Source of the DNA: Ligula intestinalis
Lineage: Eukaryota; Platyhelminthes; Cestoda; Diphyllobothriidea; Diphyllobothriidae
Direction: 5' to 3'
Length of the DNA stretch: 64,000 bases
NCBI GenBank assembly: GCA_036362985.1
Contig: JAYGXS010000001.1
Coordinates: forward strand, 53,924,629 to 53,988,628
In this document: positions 1 to 12,228 of the stretch, one piece after another
How positions within the stretch are numbered: the first letter of the stretch is position 1
Layout of the letters: each line of letters opens with the position of its first letter
Notes under the pieces: generated by a model
The model's input: the letters and a program-made list of their open reading frames with translations, nothing else
Databases searched by the model: none
Told to the model about the DNA's origin: nothing
Translations under genes and position numbers: made by a program

Positions 1-760
1 TTTTGTGGAGAATCTATAATCATAGGTAACCGTAGAATAGTATGAGACGTGTGCGGACTGAGGTAGTACATGCACGGATTGTGTGGTATTTATAGTTCGC
101 AGCGGCCATCCGCATGCATACTATAATTATCAGGTCCTATGACCACCACTTGGGGTCGTAATTGGTGCGGAGACGGCTTGGCAATTCGCTTTCGAGTCAT
201 TAGTGGCCGCGATTATGTGGTCCGTGTTGGATGCGGACTTAATAATTGCGCAACAATTATGTTCTCTGTCGTCGGAGTTATTGTTGGGCCCCACCCTTCC
301 CACGTAACTACTTCGCCTGCTCAGGCAATGTACCAGTACGCAGTATGGGAACGCCAAATCGTTGTGCTTGTTGATTGACTGTGGGTCAGAGAACCATGAC
401 TCGAGCAGCTCGCGGCTCACACGGTTGTTACATATTGCGAAGAGTTCGGCCTCCTTAAACTTGAAAATATGAGCGGGTCCCGTCAAGTGAGCTGCAACCT
501 GGGTGTTACGGACTTTCTTCCTGGCGGCCACTGCGTGCTCGACCATTCGCGTCCGGATTAATCTTCCGGTTTCTCCGACGTAGTTGATTTGTCCACAATT
601 CCACCAGATCCAGTAACCGACTCCAGCTTCTTCCTGTCGTGACAGTGGGCCTTTAGCTTTCATGACCCGGTGCCCGATGGTTGCTTCTGGCTTGTGCACA
701 GTTTCAACTCCAAGTGTGGTGGACAGGCGTCTAATTGCTTCCTATACATTGTTCACATTT
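1..760 (-). mobile_element. Penelope-like element, GIY-YIG endonuclease end (left palindrome arm)
   Basis: Minus-strand reading at 699 down to 130 encodes the C-terminal part of a Penelope-like retroelement protein. A linker with HKPEATI is followed by the GIY-YIG-type start NYVGETGRLIRTR, an EH pair, then SRELLESWFSDPQSIN and a conserved NDLAFPYCVL. In PLEs this domain is an endonuclease fused behind a telomerase-like RT. Upstream, around 700-760, the frame continues with an in-frame stop, so the copy is dead. Bases 1-598 are the reverse complement of 1100-1697 with about two visible substitutions per 100 bases or fewer. The element may continue left of the window. Confidence 0.85.
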
Positions 761-1697
761 GGGCCAGTTTGATTTGATTTCTTGTCTTGCCTGCGTACGC
801 GTTGGTTGAAAAAAATGTGCAGGTAACTAATTGCCCTCAGTACCCGTCGAAGATATTGTAAGTGATTGCCCATCGACCACGCGACGCTATCTCCAAGCTT
901 GAAATCAAGGCACTCAAAGAACTAAGAGACGACAACGAACTCGTTATCGTGCAGGTGGAAAAGGGGCGGTCCACTGTCGTGTTGGACAGCACAGATTACG
1001 TTCACGAAGATCAAACTTTGTTAGAGGATGATCAGTTCTACGCCCTATGCAAAACCGACCCCATAAAATCGCCGACACGCGAGATCAACGCAGTTTCAGT
1101 TGTCGACAAAGCAACTACGTCGGAGAAACCGGAAGATTAATCCGGACGCGAATGGTCGAGCACGCAGCGGCCGCCAGGAAGAAAGTCGGTAACACCCAGG
1201 TTGCAGCTCACTTGACGGGACCCGCTCATATTTTCAAGTTTAAGGAGGCCGAACTCTTCGCAATATGTAACAACCGTGTGAGCCGCGAGCTGCTCGAGTC
1301 ATGGTTCTCTGACCCACAGTCAATCAACAAGCACAACGATTTGGCGTTCCCATACTGCGTACTGGTACATTGCCTGAGCAGGCGAAGTAGTTACGTGGGA
1401 AGGGTGGGGCCCAACAATAACTCCGACGACAGAGAACATAATTGTTGCGCAATTATTAAGTCCGCATCCAACACGGACCACATAATCGCGGCCACTAATG
1501 ACTCGAAAGCGAATTGCCAAGCCGTCTCCGCACCAATTACGACCCCAAGTGGTGGTCATAGGACCTGATAATTATAGTATGCATGCGGATGGCCGCTGCG
1601 AACTATAAATACCACACAATCCGTGCATGTACTACCTCAGTCCGCACACGTCTCATACTATTCTACGGTTACCTATGATTATAGATTCTCCACAAAA
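1..1697. repeat. Long inverted repeat (PLE palindrome, arms about 598 bp)
   Basis: Position x in 1-598 pairs with position 1698-x in 1100-1697 with no length change at the points checked (1-10 with 1688-1697; 541-557 with 1141-1157). Differences are rare, for example two amino-acid changes (V/A and R/G) in the encoded endonuclease. The about 500-bp centre is not palindromic: it holds different PLE parts on each side. Confidence 0.9.
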
Positions 1698-1800
1698 TCC
1701 GAAACTACAGGAAAAGAAAATTCTTGTTCCAGTGATTGCATCTTTGTTTTCTGAACTGCTTACTGGAACTCGTATATTCGCTTCTATTTTAAAAATAGAG
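862..1800 (+). mobile_element. Penelope-like element, internally deleted (right palindrome arm)
   Basis: The frame at 862-1140 encodes the N-terminal part of a PLE RT protein: ALKELRDDNELVIVQVEKG followed by TVVLDSTDY, typical of the region before the PLE reverse transcriptase. At about 1085-1120 it runs directly into the GIY-YIG endonuclease domain (1100-1568), the same domain as in the left arm. The whole catalytic RT core is therefore missing, and the two ends are joined by an internal deletion with a frame change. Bases 1569-1800 are the element's 3' non-coding region, with a segment starting near 1697 (CCGAAACTACAGGA) that recurs at 12.6, 13.1, 14.7 and 32.1 kb. Confidence 0.82.
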
Positions 1801-3180
1801 TCCTTTGTGAATTAAATCATTTATGCTTTTCTCATGTGTCCCGTGACGTTTGGTATCAAAACAGACGGTAGGATAAACGTTTCACTTTCTGTGGTCTATT
1901 AATTGTTCCATACAAATTAATTAATATTCATGCTTGCCTGTAGTTTTAAAAACCTAATTTAAACGCTTCAAAACTGCCATCCACTGCTTCCTACTCCCAA
2001 ATAAAACAGAGTAGAATATGCGCGATCCCAATCCTTATTTTAAGAGGGTACGTTGTACATCAGCGGAATATAAATCGCATTTGTTCCCCTTCAGAACCCA
2101 TGCAGTAACTCAGCATCCGGTAAAACATATCAACGGTAGCGTATATGTGATTTCTGATAGTTTCCCAATCCGCAGCGGCCGTGGTAGACTTCGCTTGATG
2201 GACGGATGATTATCTGGTAATGGGCACGGCGTGAACGATATGCGGGAGGAATCAATGTCGTTTCGTGCAGTAGCCGTCAGAGATGGCAGCCTCCAGCGAC
2301 AGACGGTCTGTGTTGTTACCGGTCAGCGCTCGCAGCGGTTTAATTCAGGCCTTCCTCCTCTGAATCACTTAGTTGCGTTTGCATCTCTGTGATGTTGGTA
2401 GCCTTGCTATTTGATCCATACATAGTCTATATAGCATTGTCCAACGTTCACATGTTTCTTTCATCTATGAGGACTTCCTGAGAATGAGAAATAATATCGT
2501 CGTGCGGAACCCTGGATCGCTGGTGCCGCGGTGAATGCGGCGTGAGCTCATGATTAATATCTAACTGAAACGAAGACCCGTGAACATCGAATAGCTATCT
2601 TTCATTCATCCAACCACGGAAGCAGCCGAACATAACTATGACAAGTTTCCCCATTTGCCACCCAGTTGAGAAATTATTTGAGACAGAAAATGCCGTCCAG
2701 GGCCAGTATTGATCTGAATTTTAGCGCCAATATGTGCACACAAGTGGGCTATCAAGCGTTCGCGAACTGTTACAGAAATCCTGCTTGACATGCAGTTTAC
2801 AATGGCCGGCGAGAGTACGATGGTGACCTGCCCCCGGAATCGTCCGTGCTGACGAAGACTTATGTCGCTCCCGCCGCTTACCCCCCCCCGTCCCTCACAC
2901 CCACCCTGTTGTAATGGCAAGGCACAATCAAGAAGGCTGGAGATGAGTGCAAACGCAAAAACTCAGGACCGGAATCGACACACGCACGCACCTGTCCGAA
3001 CTGACTGTCCGAACCGACTGTATCGAAGAACTTGAGGCAGCATTGCACTCCGCGATAGCCTCAAAATGCACCCTAAAATAAACAATTGATTTTAGTGAAT
3101 ATTTAGGTAAGCACCAAAATAAACATGTCGGCATCCTGGTGTCAACTCAAGAACGGCAGGCCGATTAGCAGTACGTCCTC
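1800..3180. other. No gene recognised
   Basis: AT-rich non-coding-looking DNA. Short open frames at 2018-2209, 2636-2920 (minus) and 2928-3134 (minus) show no family similarity I recognise and no paired splice signals. A C-run lies at 2881-2890. Confidence 0.5.
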
Positions 3181-3405
3181 GCTTGTAATTTTCATTCTTG
3201 CCCAGCTTTTTTGCAATTTTTTGACTGTCGAATAAGACAAATTGAGTGTCTCACCTATCCTCTTCAGATGGATTTCCTGCTCAGGATTTCCTGCGGAATA
3301 TTAAGCAGGAAATCCATCTGAAGAGGATAGGCGAGACACTCAATTTGTCTTATTCGACAGTCAAAAAAATTGCAAAAAAGCTGGGCAAGAACGAAAATTA
3401 CGAGC
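3181..3405. repeat. Hairpin inverted repeat inside a transposase relic
   Basis: Arms 3181-3281 and 3304-3405 are reverse complements with one T/A-run indel and a few mismatches, separated by 22 bases. The right arm is the coding-sense helix-turn-helix region of the transposase; the left arm is an inverted copy of the same stretch. An inverted partial duplication is the simplest origin. Confidence 0.9.
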
Positions 3406-3703
3406 AACATTTCAAAACCGCTTACGAGAAGAGAAGGCCGAAACAAACATCGGAAACAACTAAGCAGCTTCTTGCTGAGATGGTCAATGCTCAAAACGAG
3501 ATGACCGAGAGAGTAAACCGTTCAGGAAATGGGGATCCTGCAGGCGCCGATGTCACAGTCCACCGTTTCAAGAATCATAAAAAAATCAACTACTCGAGAA
3601 AGCGGTTGTCATTGGTGCCCGTAGAAAGAAATACACCCACACTCATAAACATCCGGAGAATTTATGCGAATGCAATTGCCTTGGTGCCCGACGAAAATAT
3701 TAC
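3282..3703 (+). pseudogene. Tc1/mariner (IS630-type) transposase fragment, truncated
   Basis: The plus-strand frame encodes a helix-turn-helix segment (IGETLNLSYSTVKKIAKKLG) and then NTPTLINIRRIYANAIALVP followed by DENI. This is the order seen in IS630/Tc1/mariner-type transposases just before the first catalytic aspartate of the DDE/D domain. The frame then runs into a minisatellite and stops, so no catalytic triad is present. About 140 codons remain of a family that usually has 330 or more. Family assignment is from memory of motif order, not from a search. Confidence 0.6.
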
Positions 3704-3818
3704 AATGCATACACGGGTCTATATAAATGCATACAGGGGTCTATATACCTGCATATAGGGGTATATATAAATGAATACAGGGGTCTATATAAATGTATAC
3801 AGGGGTCTATATAAATAA
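3704..3818 (+). repeat. Minisatellite, about five 22-23 bp units
   Basis: The unit ATGCATACAGGGGTCTATAT plus AA repeats five times with small changes. It abuts the broken end of the transposase fragment. Confidence 0.9.
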
Positions 3819-4099
3819 AATACCCTTGTAGTTAATTACACTATAAATTTACAGGTCTGAAGAGCATTTGTTGAAAGCAAATGCATACTTGCCAATTTAT
3901 CTTTTGATATTTTTAATAGGAATTTTCGCAAATTTAAAACGACTAAGGTGTTTTAATGTTTTTTTCCTAGGAGTTTTAGAATCCACCAGGGGGTTTTAAG
4001 TAACTGCAGCAAGATAAGACTCAATTTGAAAGAAATGTGGCTCTTTATGGAGATAGATTTATATCTTTTGTTCAAGGTAAATTTGTATGATATTGCCGG

Positions 4100-4570
4100 C
4101 TGCATGTGATTGCGGTTTTAAGCAGGTGGACTCTGCTACGATTTGGTGCCCCCTAAAGGGGCGGCGTGATAGATGTGCTGGATCAACCAGGGGGAGAAGA
4201 TCAGGGCACAGTAGGCGTTATTCAGTTTGCATCCTCATAACAAAACACCGAACAAGGGGGGAGGGGGCTTTGGTGAAACGCGCAGATACAGGCTTAGGCA
4301 CCAGCCAACTGTGGACTTTATGGCACTCGCTCAGCGGGATCTGGACTAGACGTTGTGGCGGCTACGGACGCCTGCGCCTGATCCCGCCTCTGGTCTCTTC
4401 CATTTTGGCTTGGTGGGTGAGAGAAGAGAGATACGGCGTGGTAGATGCAACCCAAGTCTACTATCAATTTAAACTAAGTCACCCTCCCCGCAGCACCAGG
4501 CTGTGGAGCACCAGGTGGACGTCAGCGAAACCTACGGTTGAACTACGTGGGTGGGCAAAGCACGATTGAC
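4100..4570 (+). repeat. Dispersed repeat R1, copy A
   Basis: It shares a core with five other places in the window: a GACTC...GACACCG stretch, then GGTGAGAGA, then CGGTAGATGCA...CAAGTCTACTATC. Here the core is at about 4410-4470. A 160-codon open frame through it (4087-4569) looks like an accident of base composition and matches nothing I know. The family's class is unknown to me; it could be a SINE or the end of a larger element. Confidence 0.65.
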
Positions 4571-6980
4571 AGCAGGAGATACAAGATGGGCTTCAATTTT
4601 TTGTCTAATTAAGGTGCCAGCTGTCACAACAAGAAATCATCATCTGGATATCAGTCCTTTGAGAGATACAGCTGCAGAAAGTTTTAGAGGAGATGCAGGG
4701 GGGAGACGGGTGGTACGCACCTACATAAAGTCAGCAGTGATGCTTTGTTTCAATGGTTTGATCAAAAGGCGGCGATGACGCCGTAAATGACTGAATAAAA
4801 CGCAGGTTGGACTGCAAACGACTTCAATTAACGTTATAAATGACACGCCACTGGGAGGAGGGACGATGGAGGTAAAAGATAAATTGCGCGATTTTGCTGA
4901 AATGGGAGGCATACCAATCAAGAGATGCCCAGTCTTCGTCACTGTTCAGAAGTCAGTGCAGTCCTTCAGCAAGTTAACGTATTTTAATGTTACTGAGGGG
5001 GGAAATGAACATCTGCGTACAGTTGGCAATTAAATTCAGAGCTGATAATTAGACCAGGATTAGGCTGAGTTCTCGAACCGAAACAAAGAAAATAAAACAA
5101 AAGTTGACAGCCAAGCTTTTAAAAACGGTGGGGCAATATAATCCGAGCGAAATTAAGTCCACAGTAGCCGATGTGGCAAGGATGACTTCTATGGCCACCT
5201 TAACAGGACACGGGAATAGGGACGCTTCATTCACTTCAAATAGGTGACCTTGGGGTAAATTTCAGGATGAGTGAATATTCTCGTGTTTTATCCCTAACAT
5301 AAAATTGAACTGTAACCTTAATCTTGGCTCTTGCCTGGAACCTAACCTAAACATTATAACTAACAGGAGCCCAAACAATAACCCTCAACATAATCTGACC
5401 TTAAGCTAAACCTTAAACGTAACTCCAAATGTCACCTTAATTCTAAACCTAATTTTCCAGGAATTTGGCGCAAAACCATCTGTGTATTGCGATCAGTTCC
5501 TGTCCCTGTGTCCATTTTTGACTGCTATACAAGTCATTCTTACCGCTGATGTGCGTTTTTGATGCTTAAAAATGCCCGGAACATAGGAGAACGCATTTTT
5601 GTTCAGCCGGGAATTCCTTTTACTCCTAACATCCATCTCAGTGAAAACTGGCTGAAAACGTGCATCATTTCTTGAGCAAGGAAGTGTCCTCAGTGCATGC
5701 TTTGGTAATTCTCTAGGACGCGTTCTTTGCTGAAGAGAAAGTCCCCGAAACCACAACACTGACTAACAGGAGCAAGCACATGCTTGTCCAAAAGATAATA
5801 CATCTAACAGGAGTGTGAAACAGGCGGAGTTGTCTGTATGAAACTGTCGAACAGCAGGCGACTGGGAAGTCGAAAGGAGTTTCGGACTAAGATTTGCTAG
5901 AGGAAACGAGGACGGACGGAACCAAGTGCAATGCTTTTGGCAACAACATAGCATCACTGTCGTGGCGACGATGGTGGTGGTCGGAAAGGAGGTGGTGGTG
6001 GGGAATAGTACGAAGAGAGTAAAAATGGAAAAATTTGTTCAAAAACCGCTGTACTTTATGATGGCCTTCAGATAACAGATGGTGTCTGAAAGCTCCTAAG
6101 GTGTCAAAACAAGACCCTTGCTGAGTACTTCCAGCAACGCTGGTTCGATCATTCATAGCTTCAGACTTTAAGAAAGGATGGGCAAAGCTCTGGCACAACG
6201 TCCGGAAATTAACCTTGGTGGGGTAGCTGCTAGGTACTGCAAACTCGTAAGGTTTTTTCGGTGTTCTAAACGTTAAACAGGATTCGAGTGGTATCGGCAT
6301 AGATTCTGATCCTTCTTCTTGGTCCCGTCGGGGGCTGTCTTATTAAACCAAAAAGGCCGTCAGACAGGAATCGTGTAGATATTATGCACTAATGGCTGAC
6401 TAAGGGAGAGAGAACGAAGCAGTAGAGCAATTACGAGAGAGCCTTGCAACTAAATTGTTTTAATGAGTGTTTTGGAAGATTTAAAAAGCTTCATTTGACC
6501 CCATTGTGAAAAAACACCGGCTGCTTCCAAAAACAGCAGGGGCAAGGCTTGAGTACAGCCAATTTTCTAACTATTTGAGCTACGTGGTTCCGTCAGCAAC
6601 CGTGATTTAAATCATATTTTGGTCGAATGACCCGTTTAGCCCCCTGCAACGTATGGGGTCTATTAATTCTTACACAGTAAGTTCACTGTTATAACAGCAT
6701 TTCCTAAGCAATTAATGTATGATTTGCTAGATGTCCTCTATTTAATAGGATGGATGTTTATATAGCATTAGGCATCAAATATTATTTTCTGTAATTTGCA
6801 TTCTTATTGCAGCTGAACGCCGTATTTTCAAGTAGTCACCCCTAACCAGCTTTTTTAATTAAGTTCTGTCGATGTTTAACCTACTTGCTGGTTGTGCACG
6901 TTTCTTTGCCGAAAATTACGTTCAGTTGCAGGACCCCCTAGAAATATTTTACAAAATATAATTGGGCCTATACGAGTAGC
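4571..6980. other. No gene recognised; contains a degenerate CCTAA-rich tract
   Basis: The stretch 5280-5470 is rich in imperfect AACCTAA/ACCCTAA-like words and is followed by a segment near 5460-5540 that resembles 13460-13530, so it is a dispersed repeat. The other open frames here (5493-5759, 5763-5957 and 5887-6300, all minus) are low-complexity or unrecognised, with His runs in the last. Confidence 0.5.
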
Positions 6981-6984
6981 CACA

Positions 6985-7235
6985 ATCACAGACAGGACCG
7001 AAGGGGCGTCATGAATGCATGAGCGCGGCTTCGGTCCCGCTAGACCCTTGCGCCCGATGCAGCCTCCAGTCTTCCTGACTCTGTCTTGACATCGGCCTCA
7101 GTTGGGTGAGTGGAGAGTGTGGTAGATGCTGCACAAGCGTACTATCACTTGATAACAGTTAACATGCAAGTCACTGTGTTTGAATTCAGTCTGCTGAAAC
7201 ACACACTAGAAAGCTTCGAAACCGACGGTTGAACT
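6985..7235 (+). repeat. Dispersed repeat R1, copy B
   Basis: It contains CTTCCTGACTCTGTCTTGAC and then GGAGAGTGTGGTAGATGC, followed by an ACTATCA tail at 7139-7146. The order and spacing are as in copies A, C and E. Confidence 0.7.
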
Positions 7236-9800
7236 GTTGTATGTGTGCACTAGCGCCTGAAAATACTTTCCACAAAACGGCGAAATATATGTCATTTGAT
7301 GCTTTTTAAACTGCCAATAGAGTTTGTGCGGTGGACGAAAGAAAATCCGAGCAATGAGGATGAGTGTTTTATTCAGTTCGAAATGCCCAGAAAATGTCCG
7401 CAGTTGTACGTAGACCAAAATAAAACAAGGTCTTGTGCATTTAAAAAACAATTTACCCACAGAAGCCCACTGTTTATCTCGTCGGTTGGTAAACTGTTAG
7501 GCGGAAGCTTTACCTGCTAACGGCAAAAAATGTAAGATTCGGTGATTTCAGACTCGTTTGGCAGTGTTGATCAAATTATAAACAGGAGCCCTGAAGGGTC
7601 ACATTCTTAACCATATTGGTTGCCTCTACTCAAAGACGATACGAAGACAAAATAGGAAAACATAAGGACCAACATTTACTCCTGTCTGCCATAGACAGCG
7701 AAAACACACATTCCAAAAACTTAGAAACTCAACGGCCCTCATTGTTGCCAGAGAGCACAGTGCGTGAATACTCCTATACAGAAAACGTCATCTACACTGT
7801 CGCGGTTGCAATCGGGTGTGTTGATACTAATACATTTTTGTTGACGTCTCCAACCAATAAAACAAACAAAATCATTTCGCCCACGTGAAGTGTATTCAGA
7901 ACAATAAACAAACGAAATATTTTGACTCAAAGTGCGGAATGTTAATTTTAAAAAAAAACTTGTTCAACAAAGAATTGACTGACTGCCGTGCCGCAAACTG
8001 ATTCTTGGGAGACGCTTAGTCTGGGGATGATCCAAAACCTTTTCAAAAACCTGTCGCACGCCTGCTGTTTTGATTCACTTTACGGACACGCATTGTGTTC
8101 GCCTACAAATCCATTTTACGTATCTCGCCTTGTGAGAATTTCGGCTTTCCAACATAACACTTTTTTCAATAGCTCTATATATTTTTTGCAAGGAAAAATG
8201 GCCTATTTTTAAATGCAGCATATGGGCCCGGTTTCGGGTTATCAGGAAAACCTCGCGAACTAAGGCATGTTTCGACAGGTTGTCCACCAACTGCAAAGAT
8301 TACTGTTTGCGCCACACAGTCTAATAACGACATTTTATGTAATTGTCGAATATTCACCTAGCGCCGGTAAAGCTTTATACAAAGTATGAAGCAGTATGCT
8401 ATTATGGAAGAAATTCGATACAGTAATGAGTAATGCGGTAAATTACTCGATTAATATTTTTAGCTCGGAACCTTTGATTTAGTAATATTGTTACACCAAA
8501 ATTAGGATATAACAATTATTCCGATGAGCAGAAGTTAAAAAGGCGCCCTTTTAGGAAATAAAAGCGGTCTTGATGTGGTTTACGAAAGTATACAGTGTAA
8601 GTACGGAGTTATATGCATCGAGCCGAGATCTTAAAAGACGATTTAAGCAAACGAAAATCAAGATTTTTTTCGAGAACGCCTCCAAAAGGCTATCGACACT
8701 AATATCAAAGAATCGCAAGTACCGATGCTGGTGTAAACTAACTGCTGCAGTGTCGAAAACGTTGTGAGAAATCCAAACAGAGTTCAGTTCCTGGGGGATC
8801 GTTTTTCTATATTTCAAAAGAACCATGGCTTTACAATTCAGTGCAATGGTCTCTGCTGGTTATGTGAGTGACAGGGTGGCCAAAAATAAAGAAAAACGAA
8901 CTCGATAAAAGGACGCTAAACTTTAAAGCGAAATGGACAAACTAAAGGTTCTTTATGCCACCCCAAGAACAATAACCTTTGCGGAATACTGCCTGGACAG
9001 CTTACGACCTAGACCACACTGACAGTTGGCGTAAATTCGTAAGTAATCAAATATGTTCTTGCGAAGTGGGAGGATTTTCGAATAATTTTCATGTCATATC
9101 ATCCTGTTTGTGCCATTTTCACTAAAATTTGTTAAGAAGTTGGTATTGAGGGTTCTATGTAGACTGTTGACAAAGACATTTGATTGGAGAACAGTTTTTC
9201 CCAGACTCTTACCCCCTTATCTGGCTCGATGTTCGTATTAATTGCGACAACTCTAATACTGGTATTGAGTATGGTGAAATAAGCGGGACTTGGAAATAGG
9301 CGTTTGACTAGTCATAACATTTTTTCGTCCGGAGATCCTAACTTGAGGTTGCCAAGTCAACTCTGCAACTAATGACGCCACAACGCCTAAAACTATCACT
9401 GTTATCAGAGGTACACATAAACAGTGTCGTGTGGAAGGCAATCATTCCAGCCATCATCGTCAATTATACTCTTAGGCCAATTGTGACAAAAATTGAGTTT
9501 TCCCAACAAAAATCTTCGTTTAGGCAGGTTAAATCTCGGTGTTTTTGTCTGCATTATATGAATTGTGCACTTCGAGCAGCCGGGATTGGCTAACTTTCAA
9601 AAGTAGCGCTTGTATTTCTACTTTTCTCTATCACCTAGCGGATAGCGGGTTACAGCCAATAGGAAAATAGTCATGCATCTGCAAACAGGCCATCCACTGC
9701 GGCGACACATCAATTAAGGCAATTCGGAACGGACGCGCGTTTTATCGTCGCTCTGAAAATTAGGGCGTTTTCCTTCAGAGGTCAATGAAGTAGAGCTTAC
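7236..9800. other. No gene recognised
   Basis: AT-rich DNA downstream (3' side) of RANGRF exon 2. The missing 3' exons of that minus-strand gene should lie here or further left, but I could not place them. Open frames on both strands (7296-7520, 7616-7888, 8075-8296 minus, 8551-8826 minus) are unrecognised. Confidence 0.45.
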
Positions 9801-12228
9801 CCGGCTGCTTCCTCTGGGGATGTTGAGTCTACGGCATCAAGAATATCAATAGAGAGGCTTTCGTCGTTTTCGTCGTTCACAAAAACTTCCTGGTTGTCCG
9901 GCACTTGACGGAAAGTGCTGTAAAACAAAGGGAAAGATGGCCGTGAGCGTTTTAGTGTAGACAGATACTGATGTACCCTCCCACTGCAGTGTAGCCCTTA
10001 CAATTTAATCAAGCCATTGAATACAGGATGATCCTGGAGGCTGAGAGTATCAGGGACAACGTAGCTTTGTGGCGACTGCTATAAGAAGAAAACTACATGC
10101 AATTCAGAGTGACCAAAGACTGCTGACTTGTTAAGCTAGTTCGACAACATTAAAAATGCGAGTTCCTGAGCATTAATCAAAGAGGATCCTGAGAATCAGA
10201 TGCTTATTCCTCGGCGTTCAAAAACTGGACTGTTTTCTGTCGTGGCTTATTTGATTATCGAGAAGCCATTTTTCTCCAGTCCTGCGTAGGTTTATTTTAA
10301 AAAAATGGACAGTGAAAGGCTCCGGACGTACATCTATGTAGAATCATCGCACGGCTTTTGGTAAAGTGTTGGGGGGCGCAGAAAAGTGTAAAGGGACAGG
10401 AAGCTGTATCCGCAGGATGAATCCATGCAAGTCGAATTTCCGGTAGTTTATCAACTTGTCAAAGTCTTCAGTACTGGACGTCTAAAATCTTGCCTACCTA
10501 AACCTTATTGACATTTACACTCCATTCAAATGCCCTTGTCACGGCTTACTGCTAGTGCTTTTAGGATGTGTCAAACTGCTCTCGACTCTTCTCAGCATAA
10601 ACGGAAATACTGCTTACTTTCGTCGGAAGGAGTATTCCTATAGCCCTGCAAATGAGGATGCTTATGGTCAAAATAGAAGTCGAAATGTGTGGTACAGTTC
10701 CAGCTATAGATGAGACTCCCAAAGTCTATTTAATGAAAGCTGATGTCGCAGATAAACATATCGGAGGGAGACGGGAACATGAGCCATTTCCGTACTACCG
10801 GTGGCCTTGCGCTAAATTCAAAGAGTTTAGCCTATTCTCGTGTTCCAACTTGGCCCTGCGACTTACCTTCACCCTCAGAAATTAACTCAAGGCCATCTGT
10901 AATACGGGAGTTCGTATGCCCTTGTTGTACCAACAAACCTTTTTAAAAAGGCTCTGAAGAGTAGTCTTGCTACGGTACCCTTGATGCAGGAACATACCAT
11001 AACTTTTTAAACTTTAGAAGGTAATTGTAACAGTGGAGCCTCGGGTTACGAGCAGTATCATCCACAAGCATTTCAGGTAGCGAGCGAGCCAATAGCAGAA
11101 AACATGTTTTGATTGACGACCTTCCGCCCAGCTAATGATTCGTCAGTACATGTCTGTGCCTGTGTCCACTGTTGGGTCTTGCTTCCAGGGTCCTTGGTCA
11201 CCTGCAGACCATCAGTGAACTGGTGCAGTTTGATTGGCTACGTTTTGCAAGATAAGCGTTTCACATGACATGCTCGGAGCCGGAACGGAAGAAGATGCAG
11301 TATTTGATGGAGGATATTACAGCCACTGACTTGGACATCGGTTTTTGAATTGCCCTGATCAGTTGTACATACAGGAAACGCATTAACGGTCTATTCGTTA
11401 AGTGAACTAATCTCATGGCCTTGCAGGACACAAGCTATCACCTCAATGCGACCGCAGCGCTGTTTTTAGTGGAGCTAACTCCAAAGCTCGGCTATTGGCC
11501 GAGCTGCTATAGATGCAAATTTAATGGCTAATTTTACGGTCGAGCATCGCGATTCTAGGATATCAGGACTGGAGACGGCTGAAAGTTATGCATTTGCAGT
11601 AACTGAGTAGAAGCCGATTAAAATAACGCAGGAGACGTATTCGTCTGAGGTTCAAGAACGCAAACTTTTAATTACACAGCGGATGCTAACTGTGCAGACT
11701 CCATTTTTATTACAAGGACAATGGCGAAGCCCACAGCCGTACAAGGATGAAGGATTTGTATATAAGTGAGAGGCAATAGACTAAAGAAGTTGTGCAACTT
11801 TTATCACATTCTGAAAGGTTTTACCATAGCATAACCTTCACTCAACTTACTCCTATGTCTACAGTAATCGAAAAACCCAATAAAAAGCCCGTAATGAGCG
11901 CTTGCTTGAACAACTTTACTGAAAGGAGAGACTCGGTTTCTCAAAATTCCGCCTGATTCTACAGTAGAAGTAAATACTTTTGAAGCGCATCCCAAGGTTG
12001 AGTGTGACAAGCTACACAAAACCCATGGCAGTACTGTCGAACTGGATAGGAGCAGAAGGTTATCTTTTTAGCAGAAACCGAATAGTGCAGTCGGACAACT
12101 AGAGGAGACAGTGTGCAGGGCGGCAGAACAGTTTACCTGACATCCTTAAAGTTGTTAGGGAGCAGAATCTGAAAAGCACCGCCAAAGAGTGTCCTTGTCT
12201 CAAGCATTGCTGCTTCAACGGTTGCCAT
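9801..12228 (-). CDS. RANGRF: RANGRF / MOG1 orthologue (Ran-binding protein), 5' two exons
   Basis: Mog1 binds the GTPase Ran and promotes nucleotide release, acting in nuclear transport. Exon 1 is 12228-12137: ATG, 30 codons plus 2 nt, containing TRTLFGGAFQILLP, the near-invariant N-terminal motif of the family. It is preceded by a pyrimidine-rich TTTTAG at 12230 and followed by CAG|GTAAAC. Exon 2 is 9917-9801: 1 nt, 38 codons, 2 nt. It starts after TTTTACAG and carries RQVPDNQEVFV, the second hallmark (PDNQEV), and ends at CCGG|GTAAGC. The phases join (AG+C gives Ser). Residues 1-70 or so of a normally 180-190 residue protein are covered. The remaining exon(s), expected to encode a YHFxD-like segment, were not found on the minus strand to the left. 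The intron is 2219 bp and holds repeat R2. An upstream in-frame ATG at 12363 exists, but the 12228 start matches family length better. Confidence 0.85.
11030..11292 (+). repeat. Dispersed repeat R2, copy 1 (MITE-like)
   Basis: It begins AGTGGAGCCTCGGGTTACGA and is collinear for about 260 bp with 62222-62480: GTGCCTGTGTCCACTGTTG, ATTGGCTACGTTT and GTTTCACATGAC occur in the same order and spacing. The CCTCGGGTTACGAG start resembles terminal repeats of mariner/pogo-type DNA transposons. The opposite terminus was not seen. It lies in the RANGRF intron. Confidence 0.7.

Noticed and set aside
4087..4569. 160-codon plus-strand frame
   Set aside because: It lies wholly in repeat R1, and the other copies of R1 are not open in the same frame.
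5887..6300. 137-codon minus-strand frame with His-rich segment
   Set aside because: Low-complexity CAC/CAT run; no family similarity.
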